DNA of 64,000 bases from Ruegeria sp. THAF57 (GTDB lineage Bacteria > Pseudomonadota > Alphaproteobacteria > Rhodobacterales > Rhodobacteraceae): positions 62,001 through 126,000 of the forward strand of contig NZ_CAIWNQ010000006.1 in the NCBI RefSeq assembly GCF_903914075.1, given 5' to 3'. Below the pieces are notes generated by a model. The model was not told the origin of the DNA. It saw nothing but the letters and a program-made list of their open reading frames with translations, and did no database searches. The position numbers and the translations under genes are program-made. The first letter of the stretch is position 1. Each line of letters opens with the position of its first letter. Shown one piece after another: positions 55,740 through 64,000 of this stretch.

Positions 55740-57263
55740 ATGTCCGTTTTTCTTCGCCGTAGCTGCGGCGCAGTATTTGCCTATGCCATTGTGACTCAGG
55801 GCGCGCTGGCCGATTTGACCGCGCAGGATGTCTGGAACGACTGGCAGTCCTATCTTACCCAGATGGGATATACCGTGTCCGGCGAACAATCCGTAGACGG
55901 AAACGTGACGAGCGTCAGCGACATGAGCATCGCAATGGCTCTGCCAGAGGAAGACGCGACATTCCAGATGCTGGTTCCGCAGATGACCCTTACCGAAAAC
56001 GGGGACGGGACTGTCAGCATCGGTTTCCCCGAAAGCTTCCCCATGACCGTTTCGGGCGAGGGTGAGGGCGAGACTTTCTCGGCCAATATTCTCTACACCC
56101 ATAACGGTCTTGAAATGGTTGTATCCGGGGCGCCCGAAGATATGACCTATGACTATTCCGCAGCCTCGCTTGGCATCAAGCTGGATGGTGTGGATGTCAA
56201 CGGTGAAGAAATGCCCGGCGATATCCTTGGCGCCAATATGGAAATGAACGACCTGACCGGCAGCTCGCGGATGAAGGTTGGCGAAAACCGTAGCGTTGAT
56301 CAGACGTTCAAGGCCGCTGGACTGACCTATGGTCTGGTATTCGAAGATCCTGAAAGCGACGAAACCGCAAAGATCGACGGCAACCTGAGCCAGCTTGATT
56401 TTGAAGGCACCAGCGTGATCCCATCCGATTTTGACATGTCGGACCCGCAAGCCTTTTACGACGCCGGGTTCGAGTTTTCGGGCCTGTTCACATACGGCTC
56501 TGGCACGACCGCGATGGCCGGCACCAGTGACGGCGAGGCGTTCTCGATGGGCAGCGAGTCCGAGGGCGGTCGCTTTGCCGCAAGCTTTAACGCACAGCGG
56601 CTGGCCTATGACGTTGAACAAAACAGCGCAAAACTGGCCGTGACAACTGCTGACCTTCCTTTCCCGATCGAAATAGCGATGGCCAATGCCGGGCTGAAAT
56701 TCGAGTTTCCCATTCAGCAGTCCGAAGAAATCCAGCCCTTTGGATTTGCCATCAACATGACCGATTTCACCATGTCCGACGTGCTGTGGAGCATGTTTGA
56801 TCCGGCGGGCGCACTTCCGCGCGATCCGGCCACGATTTCGATTGATACGTCGGGCACGGCCAAGGTCTTGACCAACTTCTTCGATCCCGAAGCCGTAGAA
56901 TCGCTGGAATTCGCCGAAGATGCACCGGGCGAACTGCACTCTCTCAAGATCAACGAACTGCTGATCTCGCTGGTCGGGGCAAAGCTGACGGGTACGGGCG
57001 ACTTTACCTTCGACAACAGCAACACCGAAGAACTAGGCGGATTGCCTAACCCGACAGGGGCTGCAAACCTGACGCTGACTGGCGCGAATACACTGATCGA
57101 CAAACTGATCGGCATGGGCCTGATATCGGACAGCGACGCACTGGGCGCACGGATGATGATGGGTTTGATGGCTGTTCCCGGCGAAGAGCCCGATACGCTG
57201 AACTCGAAAATCGAGTTTACCGAAGACGGGCATATCGTGGCCAACGGTCAACGCCTCAAGTAA
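55740..57263 (+). CDS. DUF2125 protein, exported
   Basis: A 507-residue protein with a signal peptide ending at 'GALA-DL'. The rest is beta-rich with repeated strands ('LGIKLDGVDVNGEEM', 'LNKFEFPIQQSEE'-like blocks), matching DUF2125, an alphaproteobacterial family of unknown role thought to be periplasmic or outer-membrane associated. ATG 55740 has AAGAAGGG upstream; earlier in-frame starts overlap the divergent SDR. A strong hairpin follows the stop. Confidence 0.82.
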   Translation: MSVFLRRSCGAVFAYAIVTQGALADLTAQDVWNDWQSYLTQMGYTVSGEQSVDGNVTSVSDMSIAMALPEEDATFQMLVPQMTLTENGDGTVSIGFPESFPMTVSGEGEGETFSANILYTHNGLEMVVSGAPEDMTYDYSAASLGIKLDGVDVNGEEMPGDILGANMEMNDLTGSSRMKVGENRSVDQTFKAAGLTYGLVFEDPESDETAKIDGNLSQLDFEGTSVIPSDFDMSDPQAFYDAGFEFSGLFTYGSGTTAMAGTSDGEAFSMGSESEGGRFAASFNAQRLAYDVEQNSAKLAVTTADLPFPIEIAMANAGLKFEFPIQQSEEIQPFGFAINMTDFTMSDVLWSMFDPAGALPRDPATISIDTSGTAKVLTNFFDPEAVESLEFAEDAPGELHSLKINELLISLVGAKLTGTGDFTFDNSNTEELGGLPNPTGAANLTLTGANTLIDKLIGMGLISDSDALGARMMMGLMAVPGEEPDTLNSKIEFTEDGHIVANGQRLK

Positions 57264-57271
57264 CCATTAAA

Positions 57272-57297
57272 GAGAGAAGGCCAACCGGCCTTCTCTC
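57272..57297 (+). terminator. Terminator of the DUF2125 gene
   Basis: GAGAGAAGGCC (57272-57282) pairs with GGCCTTCTCTC (57287-57297), loop AACC. It starts 9 bases after the DUF2125 stop. The U-run is short (TTCTCTCG). Confidence 0.65.
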
Positions 57298-57538
57298 GAC
57301 CCATGTGCCGGGCCGTCGGATCAGATTGACGGACGATGGCAAAGGCCCGACCCGGCAGGCCGATTTCCATAGTTTCAGGCAATGTGCCGTAATCAGCGAC
57401 CCTTGGAGCTTCGTCGAAAACCTCTCCAGGGGTCAATTTGCACCATAGTTTGAATTCCGGATTCGCCCTTGCCCGGCTTCAGGTCTTGCGAGCAGCGCGG
57501 TGCAACGCTAGGTCCAATATATACAGACCGGAGACCTC

Positions 57539-58885
57539 ATGACCCGAACACCTGAAGACATCAGCCAAGACCTGTTGGAAACGGCCCTAAAAGCCGGGGC
57601 CGAAGCAGCAGATACCATCGTACTTGACGGATCATCGGTCTCGGTCGAGGTCCGTGGCGGGGCGCTGGAACATGCGGAACGGTCGGAAGGTACCGATTTG
57701 GGGCTGCGCGTTTTTCTTGGGAAACGCCAAGCTATTGTTTCCAGCTCGGACAGCCGTCCGGAAACCCTGAAGGCCATGGCCGAACGCGCCGTTGCCATGG
57801 CGCGTGAAGCACCCGATGACCCCTACACAGGCCTTGCCCAATCTGACCAGCTTGCAACGGATTGGGACATTGAGGCACTGGAACTTTTTGACCCTACCGC
57901 TGAACCTTCTGCCGAGGACCTGATGCAGGACGCACTGGCGGCCGAGGCAGCGGCGCTTTCTGTTCAGGGCGTTACTCAAGTTTCTGACGCGGCCGCCTCA
58001 TACGGGACGCATCGCGTCCATCTGGCCGCCACAAACGGGTTTTCAGGCGGCTATGTGCGCAGCAGCCGATCCACATCCTGCGTTGCAATCTCGGGCGAAG
58101 GCACCGGGATGGAGCGTGATTACGACGGCGACAGCCGCACGTTCCAGTCAGACCTGCGCAGCCCGGCTGATATCGGCCACAGTGCCGGAGAACGTGCCAT
58201 GCAACAGCTCGGCGCCCGCCAACCCGCAACAGGGACTTATCCGGTTCTGTTTGATGAGCGCATTTCGTCATCGCTGATTGGTCATCTTCTGGGGGCCAGC
58301 AACGGCGCGGCCATCGCACGTGGCGCATCCTGGCTATCGGATTGTCTGGGTAAGCAGGTACTGCCCGACCACCTGTCGCTGATCGAAGACCCGCACCGCC
58401 CGCGTATTTCGGGTTCGCGCCCCTTCGATGCCGAAGGTTTGCCCACCCGACGCAGGGCCATCGTTGAAAACGGCACGCTAACCGGCTGGACCCTTGACCT
58501 GTCCAGTGCGCGCAAGCTTGATATGGCTTCAACCGGAAACGCCGCGCGGGGCGTGTCCGGCCCACCATCGCCCAGCAACTGGAACCTGAGCCTGACACAA
58601 GGCGATCAAAGCCGGGCGGAATTGCTGCGCGACATGGGCACAGGGTTGCTTGTAACTTCGATGATCGGATCGACGATCAACCCGAACACGGGTGACTATT
58701 CCCGCGGTGCATCCGGTTTCTGGGTCGAAAATGGCGAGATTGCCTTTCCGGTCAACGAATGCACCATCGCAGGCAACCTGCGCGATATGCTCAAACGGAT
58801 CATTCCGGCAAACGACGCGCGGACATACCTGTCCCGTGTGGTTCCGTCCTTGCTGATCGAAGGAATGACACTTGCCGGCAACTGA
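57539..58885 (+). CDS. pmbA: TldD/PmbA-family metalloprotease
   Basis: A 448-residue protein of the TldE/PmbA branch. 'GASNGAAIARGASWL' and 'GLPTRRRAIVENGTLTGW' style segments and the C-terminal 'IAGNLRDMLKRI' are typical. TldD-TldE pairs trim peptides such as microcins and unfolded chains; the TldD partner is not in this window. It overlaps the inositol-monophosphatase-family gene by 14 bp and heads a four-gene operon to lpxK. Confidence 0.9.
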   Translation: MTRTPEDISQDLLETALKAGAEAADTIVLDGSSVSVEVRGGALEHAERSEGTDLGLRVFLGKRQAIVSSSDSRPETLKAMAERAVAMAREAPDDPYTGLAQSDQLATDWDIEALELFDPTAEPSAEDLMQDALAAEAAALSVQGVTQVSDAAASYGTHRVHLAATNGFSGGYVRSSRSTSCVAISGEGTGMERDYDGDSRTFQSDLRSPADIGHSAGERAMQQLGARQPATGTYPVLFDERISSSLIGHLLGASNGAAIARGASWLSDCLGKQVLPDHLSLIEDPHRPRISGSRPFDAEGLPTRRRAIVENGTLTGWTLDLSSARKLDMASTGNAARGVSGPPSPSNWNLSLTQGDQSRAELLRDMGTGLLVTSMIGSTINPNTGDYSRGASGFWVENGEIAFPVNECTIAGNLRDMLKRIIPANDARTYLSRVVPSLLIEGMTLAGN

Positions 58886-59672
58886 CCTGCCTCTGCTGAT
58901 TGATGCCGCACTGGAGGCCGGAAAGATTGCCACGCGCTACACGGGCAGTTCTGCGCGGCGGTGGGACAAACCGGATGGCGCAGGACCGGTCACCGAGGCG
59001 GATCTGGCCGTCAACGCGATGCTCGAACGGGATCTTCCCGCCGCCCGGCCCGATTACGGTTGGCTCAGCGAAGAGACCGAGGATTCGGAGGACCGGTTGA
59101 GCAAATCCCGCGTGTTCATCATCGACCCGATTGACGGCACACGCAGTTTTGCCGAAGGATCGCGCACATGGGCGCATTCTCTGGCCATTGCCGAAGATGG
59201 CAAGGTGACGGCGGCGGTGATCTACCTGCCGCGTCGCGATTTGCTGTATGCGGCCACCAAGGGACAAGGCGCGACGCTGAACGGCGCGCCAATACGGGTA
59301 TCTGGCGTCACTGATTTACAGTCCGCAGAGATACTGGCTGCGAAACCCAATCTAGACGCACGCCATTGGCTGCACGGTCACCCGCCTGAGTTCCTTCGCA
59401 ATTACCGGCCTTCGCTCGCCTATCGTCTGGCGCTTGTGGCTCAGGGCCGGTTCGACGGAATGCTGACGCTTCGCCCCAGTTGGGAATGGGATATCGCCGC
59501 CGGAGACCTGATCATTCGTGAGGCGGGCGGGGTATGCTCGGACCGTTCAGGACAGCCGCTGCGGTTCAACAACCCCCATCCCCGGCTAACAGGTGTGATA
59601 GCGGCTGGCACTGCCGTTCACGATCAGCTTTTCGAGCAGCTTGACCCGCGGGGCTCGGGGATCACCCCATGA
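58872..59672 (+). CDS. Inositol monophosphatase-family phosphatase (CysQ-like)
   Basis: A 266-residue Mg2+-dependent phosphatase. Metal-binding motifs are 'LSEETED' (residues 65-71), 'DPIDGT' (85-90) and 'WEWDIAAGDLI' near 195. Members hydrolyse inositol-1-phosphate or 3'-phosphoadenosine-5'-phosphate (CysQ). The start is a TTG at 58872, inside the pmbA end, with GGA 8 bases upstream; no ATG precedes the domain. Coupled to the next gene by ATGA. Confidence 0.83.
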   Translation: MPATDLPLLIDAALEAGKIATRYTGSSARRWDKPDGAGPVTEADLAVNAMLERDLPAARPDYGWLSEETEDSEDRLSKSRVFIIDPIDGTRSFAEGSRTWAHSLAIAEDGKVTAAVIYLPRRDLLYAATKGQGATLNGAPIRVSGVTDLQSAEILAAKPNLDARHWLHGHPPEFLRNYRPSLAYRLALVAQGRFDGMLTLRPSWEWDIAAGDLIIREAGGVCSDRSGQPLRFNNPHPRLTGVIAAGTAVHDQLFEQLDPRGSGITP

Positions 59673-60886
59673 GCAAGCCGCGCTCACTCAGCCTTGCTGC
59701 GTATCGCATCCTGTCCTGGGGCGTGCCCAACGCGACAGACGATCCCTATATTCCCCGACCGGATGGTGAGGTGATCTGGATCCACGTCGGAGCACAGGAC
59801 CGGCAACGCGCGGCCGTCGACTTTTGCCAGCGGTTGCGGCAATCCCGTCCTACACTTTCGATCATCATGTCCGCGCCGCCCGAGGCAGATCTTTCCAGAT
59901 GGGATGCCTGCCCGCATCCGTTGGTTAATCTGCCTGCGGAACAGACCGGTGCGGCCCGCGCTTTTCTGGACCATTGGCGCCCGGATATCGGGCTTTGGAT
60001 CGGCGGTGGGCTTATGCCCAACCTGATCACCCGCGCATCCGAGCGGGATATTCCCCTGATCCTGATCGAGGCTGAAGTCGACATCAAAGTCGCACGCGGT
60101 GGGCGCTGGCTGCCGGACATCACCCGATATACGTTTGACTGTTTCCACACGATCCTTGCGACCACACCGGACGTCGTGCGCCATATTCGTCGTTTGGGTG
60201 TATCCTCGTCCAAGGCCGAGGTCTCTCCACCCCTGCATGTCAGCCCCAACCCACGCCCTTGGCCGGAAGACGAGTTGATCGAGATGACGCATGCCTTTTC
60301 GGGCCGACCGGTCTGGCTGGCGGCATGGGTTCAGGACAAAGAGTTCATCTCGGTCCTCAGCGCGCATCGTCAGGCCATGCGGATGCTGCCCCGACTGGCA
60401 CTTGTCCTTCACGTCGCCGATATTTCCGAAGCCGGTCCGTTGCACAGACGCCTGGAATCCATGGACCTGCGCTGTATCAACTGGGACGATGGCGGAACCA
60501 TCGAAGACAACACTCAGGTCGTCCTGTCGGCAGAGCCTGAAGATCTGGGTCTTTGGCAACGTGTCTCACCTGTGACCTTCATGGCCAGTTCTCTGGAACG
60601 CGGCGCGGGCGGTCAGGATCCGCTGATCGCGACCGCACTTGGCTCTGCCGTCATTCACGGCCCATTTGTGCATCGCCATCAGCAACTGTACGATCAATTG
60701 GACCGGGCAAATGCGGCACGAACCGTAAAATCCGCGACTGAACTTGGCGATGCCGTTGTCTCTCTTCTGGCCCCCGATTGCGCAGCGGACATGGCCTTGG
60801 CCGGATGGCAGATCGTGACCGAAGGCGCACCCCAGGCAGATCACCTGATCGACATCGTGCAGGATTGTCTGGATCAGCGGAGTTGA
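59669..60886 (+). CDS. KdtA-like glycosyltransferase with altered active site
   Basis: A 405-residue protein related to Kdo transferase WaaA/KdtA by its N-terminal fold ('[11 protein letters not shown]', '[22 protein letters not shown]') and by its place before lpxK. In known KdtA the catalytic Glu lies in a 'SVGE' motif and a second Glu in 'SELWP'; the equivalent positions here read 'HVGA' and 'GGLMP', so both acidic residues are absent. It is therefore probably not a normal Kdo transferase. ATGA overlap with the upstream gene. Confidence 0.7.
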   Translation: MSKPRSLSLAAYRILSWGVPNATDDPYIPRPDGEVIWIHVGAQDRQRAAVDFCQRLRQSRPTLSIIMSAPPEADLSRWDACPHPLVNLPAEQTGAARAFLDHWRPDIGLWIGGGLMPNLITRASERDIPLILIEAEVDIKVARGGRWLPDITRYTFDCFHTILATTPDVVRHIRRLGVSSSKAEVSPPLHVSPNPRPWPEDELIEMTHAFSGRPVWLAAWVQDKEFISVLSAHRQAMRMLPRLALVLHVADISEAGPLHRRLESMDLRCINWDDGGTIEDNTQVVLSAEPEDLGLWQRVSPVTFMASSLERGAGGQDPLIATALGSAVIHGPFVHRHQQLYDQLDRANAARTVKSATELGDAVVSLLAPDCAADMALAGWQIVTEGAPQADHLIDIVQDCLDQRS

Positions 60887-60890
60887 GTTG

Positions 60891-61889
60891 ATGCGAGCAC
60901 CTGACTTCTGGAACACCACCCCTGACAGATTGAACTTGCAAGCGCGGGTCCTGTCACCGCTGGGGCGTATTTACGCAGCTGCCACCGCGCGCCGGGTAGC
61001 CTCGGGGCCGGGTCTGAACCCCGGTGTGCCCGTCATTTGCGTCGGTAACCTGAACGCGGGTGGAACGGGCAAAACCCCAACCGTGATCTGGGTCATCGAA
61101 CAGTTGCGCGACGCATGGCACACAACGCATGTGGTTACTCGTGGACATGGCGGGTCGCTGGAAGGCCCCGTTCGGGTTGATCCCGCCAAACATTCCGCCG
61201 CCGAGGTTGGTGACGAACCGCTGCTCCTTGCAGCATTTGCAGATGTTTGGGTCTCCAAGGACCGTGCGGCAGGTGCGCGCGCCGCCGCAGCCGAAGGTGC
61301 CACGGTCATCGTCCTTGATGACGGATTTCAAAACCCGTCTGTTGCCAAAGATTTCTCGATCATCGTTGTGGACGCGGAACGGGGTTTTGGAAACGGCCTT
61401 TGCCTGCCTGCAGGCCCCCTTCGGGAACCCGTCGACATTGGCCTGAAACGCGCCGATCTTGTGCTTTCGTTGGGACAGCAAAACGCGCAGAACCAGTTCG
61501 CGGATACTTGGGGAAGCGCCCTGACCGTACCCCATGCGACCGGCGCGGTCGCCCCCCTGCAAACAGGGATGGACTGGGCCGACACACCTGTGCTGGCCTT
61601 TGCTGGTATTGGCCATCCCGAGAAATTCTTTGCAACCCTTCGCCAGCAGGGTGCCACCCTCTTGCGTGCCGAGGCGTTGGACGATCACCAGCCCTTGACA
61701 CCCGCACTAATGACGCGGCTCGAGACTGAGGCGCGCGCGCTTGGGGCGCAGATGGTCACGACAGAGAAGGATGCCGTGCGCCTGCCTGCCGCGTTTCGCA
61801 GCAAGGTCATAACCCTGCCGGTGCGCCTGAACGTGAACGAGGGCGACAAAGTCAAGCAATTGCTTCTGCAGTCCGCCCCTTCACCCTGA
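60891..61889 (+). CDS. lpxK: Tetraacyldisaccharide 4'-kinase LpxK
   Basis: A 332-residue kinase of lipid A synthesis. The P-loop '[12 protein letters not shown]' lies at residues 52-63, and '[10 protein letters not shown]'-type and 'TEKDAVRLP' motifs follow. It phosphorylates the 4' position of the lipid A disaccharide at the inner membrane. GGAG is 8 bases before ATG 60891; the TTG three bases upstream is less likely. Last gene of the operon, ending in a convergent terminator. Confidence 0.92.
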   Translation: MRAPDFWNTTPDRLNLQARVLSPLGRIYAAATARRVASGPGLNPGVPVICVGNLNAGGTGKTPTVIWVIEQLRDAWHTTHVVTRGHGGSLEGPVRVDPAKHSAAEVGDEPLLLAAFADVWVSKDRAAGARAAAAEGATVIVLDDGFQNPSVAKDFSIIVVDAERGFGNGLCLPAGPLREPVDIGLKRADLVLSLGQQNAQNQFADTWGSALTVPHATGAVAPLQTGMDWADTPVLAFAGIGHPEKFFATLRQQGATLLRAEALDDHQPLTPALMTRLETEARALGAQMVTTEKDAVRLPAAFRSKVITLPVRLNVNEGDKVKQLLLQSAPSP

Positions 61890-61893
61890 TCTG

Positions 61894-61915
61894 TGGCCGG
61901 TCCGAAGACCGGCCA
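61894..61915. terminator. Bidirectional hairpin between lpxK and the DsbA-like gene
   Basis: TGGCCGGTC (61894-61902) pairs with GACCGGCCA (61907-61915) around a CGAA loop. It lies between convergent lpxK (ends 61889) and the DsbA-like gene (ends 61925). Confidence 0.7.
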
Positions 61916-61924
61916 TTGCAAGAC

Positions 61925-62587
61925 TTAGCTTCCCAGCTCGTCTTCGATCAGCTTTTTGAAGTCATCATAAGACTGGTTGTCGACTTTCTTGCCGTTCACA
62001 AGAAATGACGGGGTCGCCTGAACGCCATCGCGTTCGGCATTTTCCTGATACCAGGCCACCAGCGTCTGCGCGCGTGTTCCGTCCTGAAGGCAGGCTTCCA
62101 ACTGGTCATTGTCGATCCCGGCCAGACGACCGATCTTGCGCAGCTCGTCCACAATTTCAGCCGGGCCACCAGCGCGGGTCCATTCGGACTGGCCGTCATA
62201 AATCAGATCAGAAATGGCAAAGAACTTTTCGGGTCCGCCGCAGCGCGCCACCATCGAGGCCCAGAGGCCGTAGCGGTCAAAATACACTTCGCGGTAGATG
62301 AACTTGACCTTACCGGTGTCGATAAAGTCCTTCTTAAGTTGCTTGTACGGCCCAGCATGAAAATTTGCACAATGCGGGCAGGTATAGGATGCGTATTCTA
62401 TGATCTCGACAGGTGCATCCTCGGCACCAAGTGTCATTTCCACAATGGTCGATGTGTCCAGATCAGCCTCTTGCGCCTCGGCGCTGCTGATCAGCGGATA
62501 GGCAGAGTTTGAATTGGACAGCGACAGCCAATAGCCGCCAGCGGCTATGGCGACAGCCGCGCAGATTCCGGTTGCAATACGGCTCAT
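61925..62587 (-). CDS. DsbA-family thiol:disulfide protein
   Basis: A 220-residue protein with an N-terminal hydrophobic anchor or signal (about 8-22) and a thioredoxin-fold DsbA domain. The redox motif is Cys70-Pro-His-Cys73, as in DsbA; 'ATPSFLVNGKK' supplies the cis-proline. It should oxidise cysteines of exported proteins in the periplasm. Related to Com1/BdbD-like DsbA proteins. Downstream of the DciA-like gene by 14 bp. Confidence 0.88.
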   Translation of the reverse strand: MSRIATGICAAVAIAAGGYWLSLSNSNSAYPLISSAEAQEADLDTSTIVEMTLGAEDAPVEIIEYASYTCPHCANFHAGPYKQLKKDFIDTGKVKFIYREVYFDRYGLWASMVARCGGPEKFFAISDLIYDGQSEWTRAGGPAEIVDELRKIGRLAGIDNDQLEACLQDGTRAQTLVAWYQENAERDGVQATPSFLVNGKKVDNQSYDDFKKLIEDELGS

Positions 62588-62601
62588 GTCTGGGCCCTTT
62601 C

Positions 62602-63108
62602 TCAGCGTTTTTGTTTGGTTAATACGTTACGGCCCAGACGTTCAAGGGCTGCGCGCAGATCACCGTCGTGAACATCCCGCGCGGCGCGGTCCGCCTCGGC
62701 CGCAATCTCTGGTTCGATCTTGGGTTTTGGCGCTTTCGGCTTGTGGTCGAAACTGACCTGCCCCTCGGCAAATCCGGTCGAAGCTGTCTGCGTGATGCGC
62801 ACCCGACTGATGGCGTTATAGCCGTAGACCGCGTTCACTTTACCGCGCAATTGTTCCTTTTGCATTTCCAGCATCGGAGCCTGCGGCCCAGTGGTCAGCA
62901 CAGTCAGCGTAGCTCCCATCCCGCCCTTTCCATAGCCAACCTTCACGGGTCGCGCGATCGCGGCCATGTCCTGCCCTACGATTTCGGCCCAATGAGTCAA
63001 AAGGCGCGTTACGGCGAACCCCCGGCTTTCACCGGCGTGCCTGATCTGGTCGTTCAGCAATGTCGCGGTGCGTTTGAACCCGCGGGTCGAAGAACGTCTG
63101 CGCTGCAT
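62602..63108 (-). CDS. DUF721/DciA-like protein
   Basis: A 168-residue protein with the N-terminal DUF721 (DciA) domain: 'WAEIVGQDMAAIARPVKVGY' is the conserved piece. DciA loads replicative helicase DnaB in most bacteria that lack DnaC. The C-terminal third is proline- and charge-rich. Start set at 'MQRRRSS', since the longer frame overlaps mutY. Divergent from mutY by 82 bp and first in a pair with the DsbA-like gene. Confidence 0.83.
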   Translation of the reverse strand: MQRRRSSTRGFKRTATLLNDQIRHAGESRGFAVTRLLTHWAEIVGQDMAAIARPVKVGYGKGGMGATLTVLTTGPQAPMLEMQKEQLRGKVNAVYGYNAISRVRITQTASTGFAEGQVSFDHKPKAPKPKIEPEIAAEADRAARDVHDGDLRAALERLGRNVLTKQKR

Positions 63109-63190
63109 CTGGTTTCCAACTCCTGCGCCGCTATTGTAAAGGGCAGGACACTGGGCGCCAGCGAAACCCGACACGGAGATACATAAAACT

Positions 63191-64000
63191 TGCGTGACTC
63201 TGCCGATTTGAACGTAAGCAAGGAATTGCTGGCTTGGTATGACCGCCATGCGCGGGACATGCCGTGGCGGGTCGGGCCCGCGGACAGGGCTGCGGGGGTG
63301 CAGCCCGATCCCTATCGCGTCTGGCTGTCCGAAGTAATGTTGCAGCAAACCACGGTTGCTGCCGTTCGCGACTATTTCCTGCGCTTCACGACCCGCTGGC
63401 CATCCGTTCAGGCGCTGGCATCAGCGCCCGACGATCAAGTCATGGCAGAGTGGGCCGGGCTGGGCTATTACGCCCGCGCCCGCAACCTGTTGAAATGCGC
63501 GCGCGTGGTGACAGATGATTACGATGGAACGTTCCCCGACACCTATGACGCCCTGCTGAAACTGCCCGGTATTGGCCCATATACGGCTGCCGCAATCTCG
63601 GCGATTGCGTTTGACCGGCCCGAAACTGTGCTCGACGGGAATGTCGAACGCGTCATGTCCCGCCTTTACGATATTCACGATCCCCTGCCGGGTTCAAAAC
63701 CAGTTTTAAAGGAACATGCCGCCGTGTTGACGCCCAACAGCAGACCCGGCGACTATGCGCAGGCGGTGATGGATCTGGGGGCAACAATCTGCACGCCAAA
63801 GTCCCCGGCCTGCGGCATCTGCCCATTGCGCGACCCCTGCCTGGCGCGCAGCGCCGGAACTCAGGCTGATCTGCCACGCAAGACCCCCAAGAAACCAAAA
63901 CCAACGCGATACGGGCATATCTATATTGCTCAGGCCGAGAATGGCGACATGCTGATGGAACGGCGTCCGGACAAGGGCCTGTTGGGTGGCATGTTGGGCT
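63191..64000 (+). CDS. mutY: A/G-specific adenine glycosylase, N-terminal part
   Basis: A 3'-truncated gene running off the window end (about 270 residues visible). The catalytic Glu is in 'LSEVMLQQT', the HhH in 'LPGIGPYTAAA', the catalytic Asp in 'VLDGNVERV', and the [4Fe-4S] cysteines in 'ICTPKSPACGICPLRDPC'. MutY removes adenine mispaired with 8-oxoguanine. There is a stop at 63185-63187 and no upstream ATG in frame; TTG 63191, with GGAG 11 bases before it, is the likely start. Confidence 0.92.

Noticed and set aside
57248..57436. 62-codon minus-strand ORF as a gene
   Set aside because: It overlaps the DUF2125 3' end and its terminator hairpin and has no known family; listed only as a weak finding.
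1..64000. CRISPR arrays, insertion sequences, prophage or integron features
   Set aside because: No regularly spaced direct repeats, transposase, integrase or phage structural genes were seen in either strand.

Overview
The window is a dense, high-GC chromosomal stretch with about 69 protein-coding genes. No rRNA, tRNA, CRISPR array, insertion sequence or prophage gene was seen. Gene content points to an alphaproteobacterium of the Roseobacter group (Rhodobacteraceae): a SoeABC-type sulfite dehydrogenase, a CenR-like response regulator, GcvT-fused demethylating flavoproteins, a trimeric-type porin and DUF2125/DUF3576 proteins. This assignment is inferred from gene families, not from a marker-gene search.

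Layout. 1-2.5 kb: the end of a molybdenum sulfite-oxidising operon (soeA partial, soeB, soeC). 2.6-14.2 kb: housekeeping genes, namely dapA, a lytic transglycosylase, two EamA transporters, a split MnmC pair for tRNA wobble-uridine modification, an FMN reductase, an OmpA lipoprotein, a WYL regulator with a palindromic operator, a pseudouridine synthase and an SGNH esterase. 14.4-23.9 kb: a long minus-strand cluster for glycine betaine breakdown. It holds an XRE-cupin regulator, a LysE exporter, a GFA protein, a dimethylglycine-dehydrogenase-type flavoprotein, a quinone-oxidoreductase-like MDR, a betaine-homocysteine methyltransferase-type enzyme, a GlxA/GbdR-like AraC regulator and a sarcosine-dehydrogenase-type flavoprotein. 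Together these could take betaine to glycine by the same route animal mitochondria use, with formaldehyde or one-carbon units as by-product.

24-31.2 kb: small membrane proteins, free-methionine-R-sulfoxide reductase, thiolase, a STAS/anti-sigma pair, gamma-glutamyltransferase, HspQ, an AEC transporter and a lipoprotein transglycosylase. 31.2-41.4 kb: lolA-ftsK-aminotransferase-amidase, a UbiH-family hydroxylase, Trm112-LON-thioredoxin/TPR, and exonuclease III. 41.4-47.9 kb: an unrecognised exported protein in AT-richer DNA, a CenR-like regulator, ribA plus an L,D-transpeptidase, a YggS protein, a porin and a DUF3576 lipoprotein. 47.9-64 kb: envelope and replication genes (leuS-lptE-holA; pmbA-IMPase-KdtA-like-lpxK), a VOC/enoyl-CoA hydratase/SDR trio, DUF2125, a DsbA-like protein, DciA-like and the start of mutY.

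The most notable non-genic signals are: (i) four copies of an intergenic element (a conserved motif containing AAATATCCCGG, followed by a GC hairpin) whose hairpin stem shows compensatory base changes between copies; (ii) four GTGAAA/TTTCAC half-sites spaced 19-20 bp apart at the head of the betaine cluster; and (iii) a CTGACA-N6-TGTCAG palindrome between the WYL regulator and a small divergent ORF.
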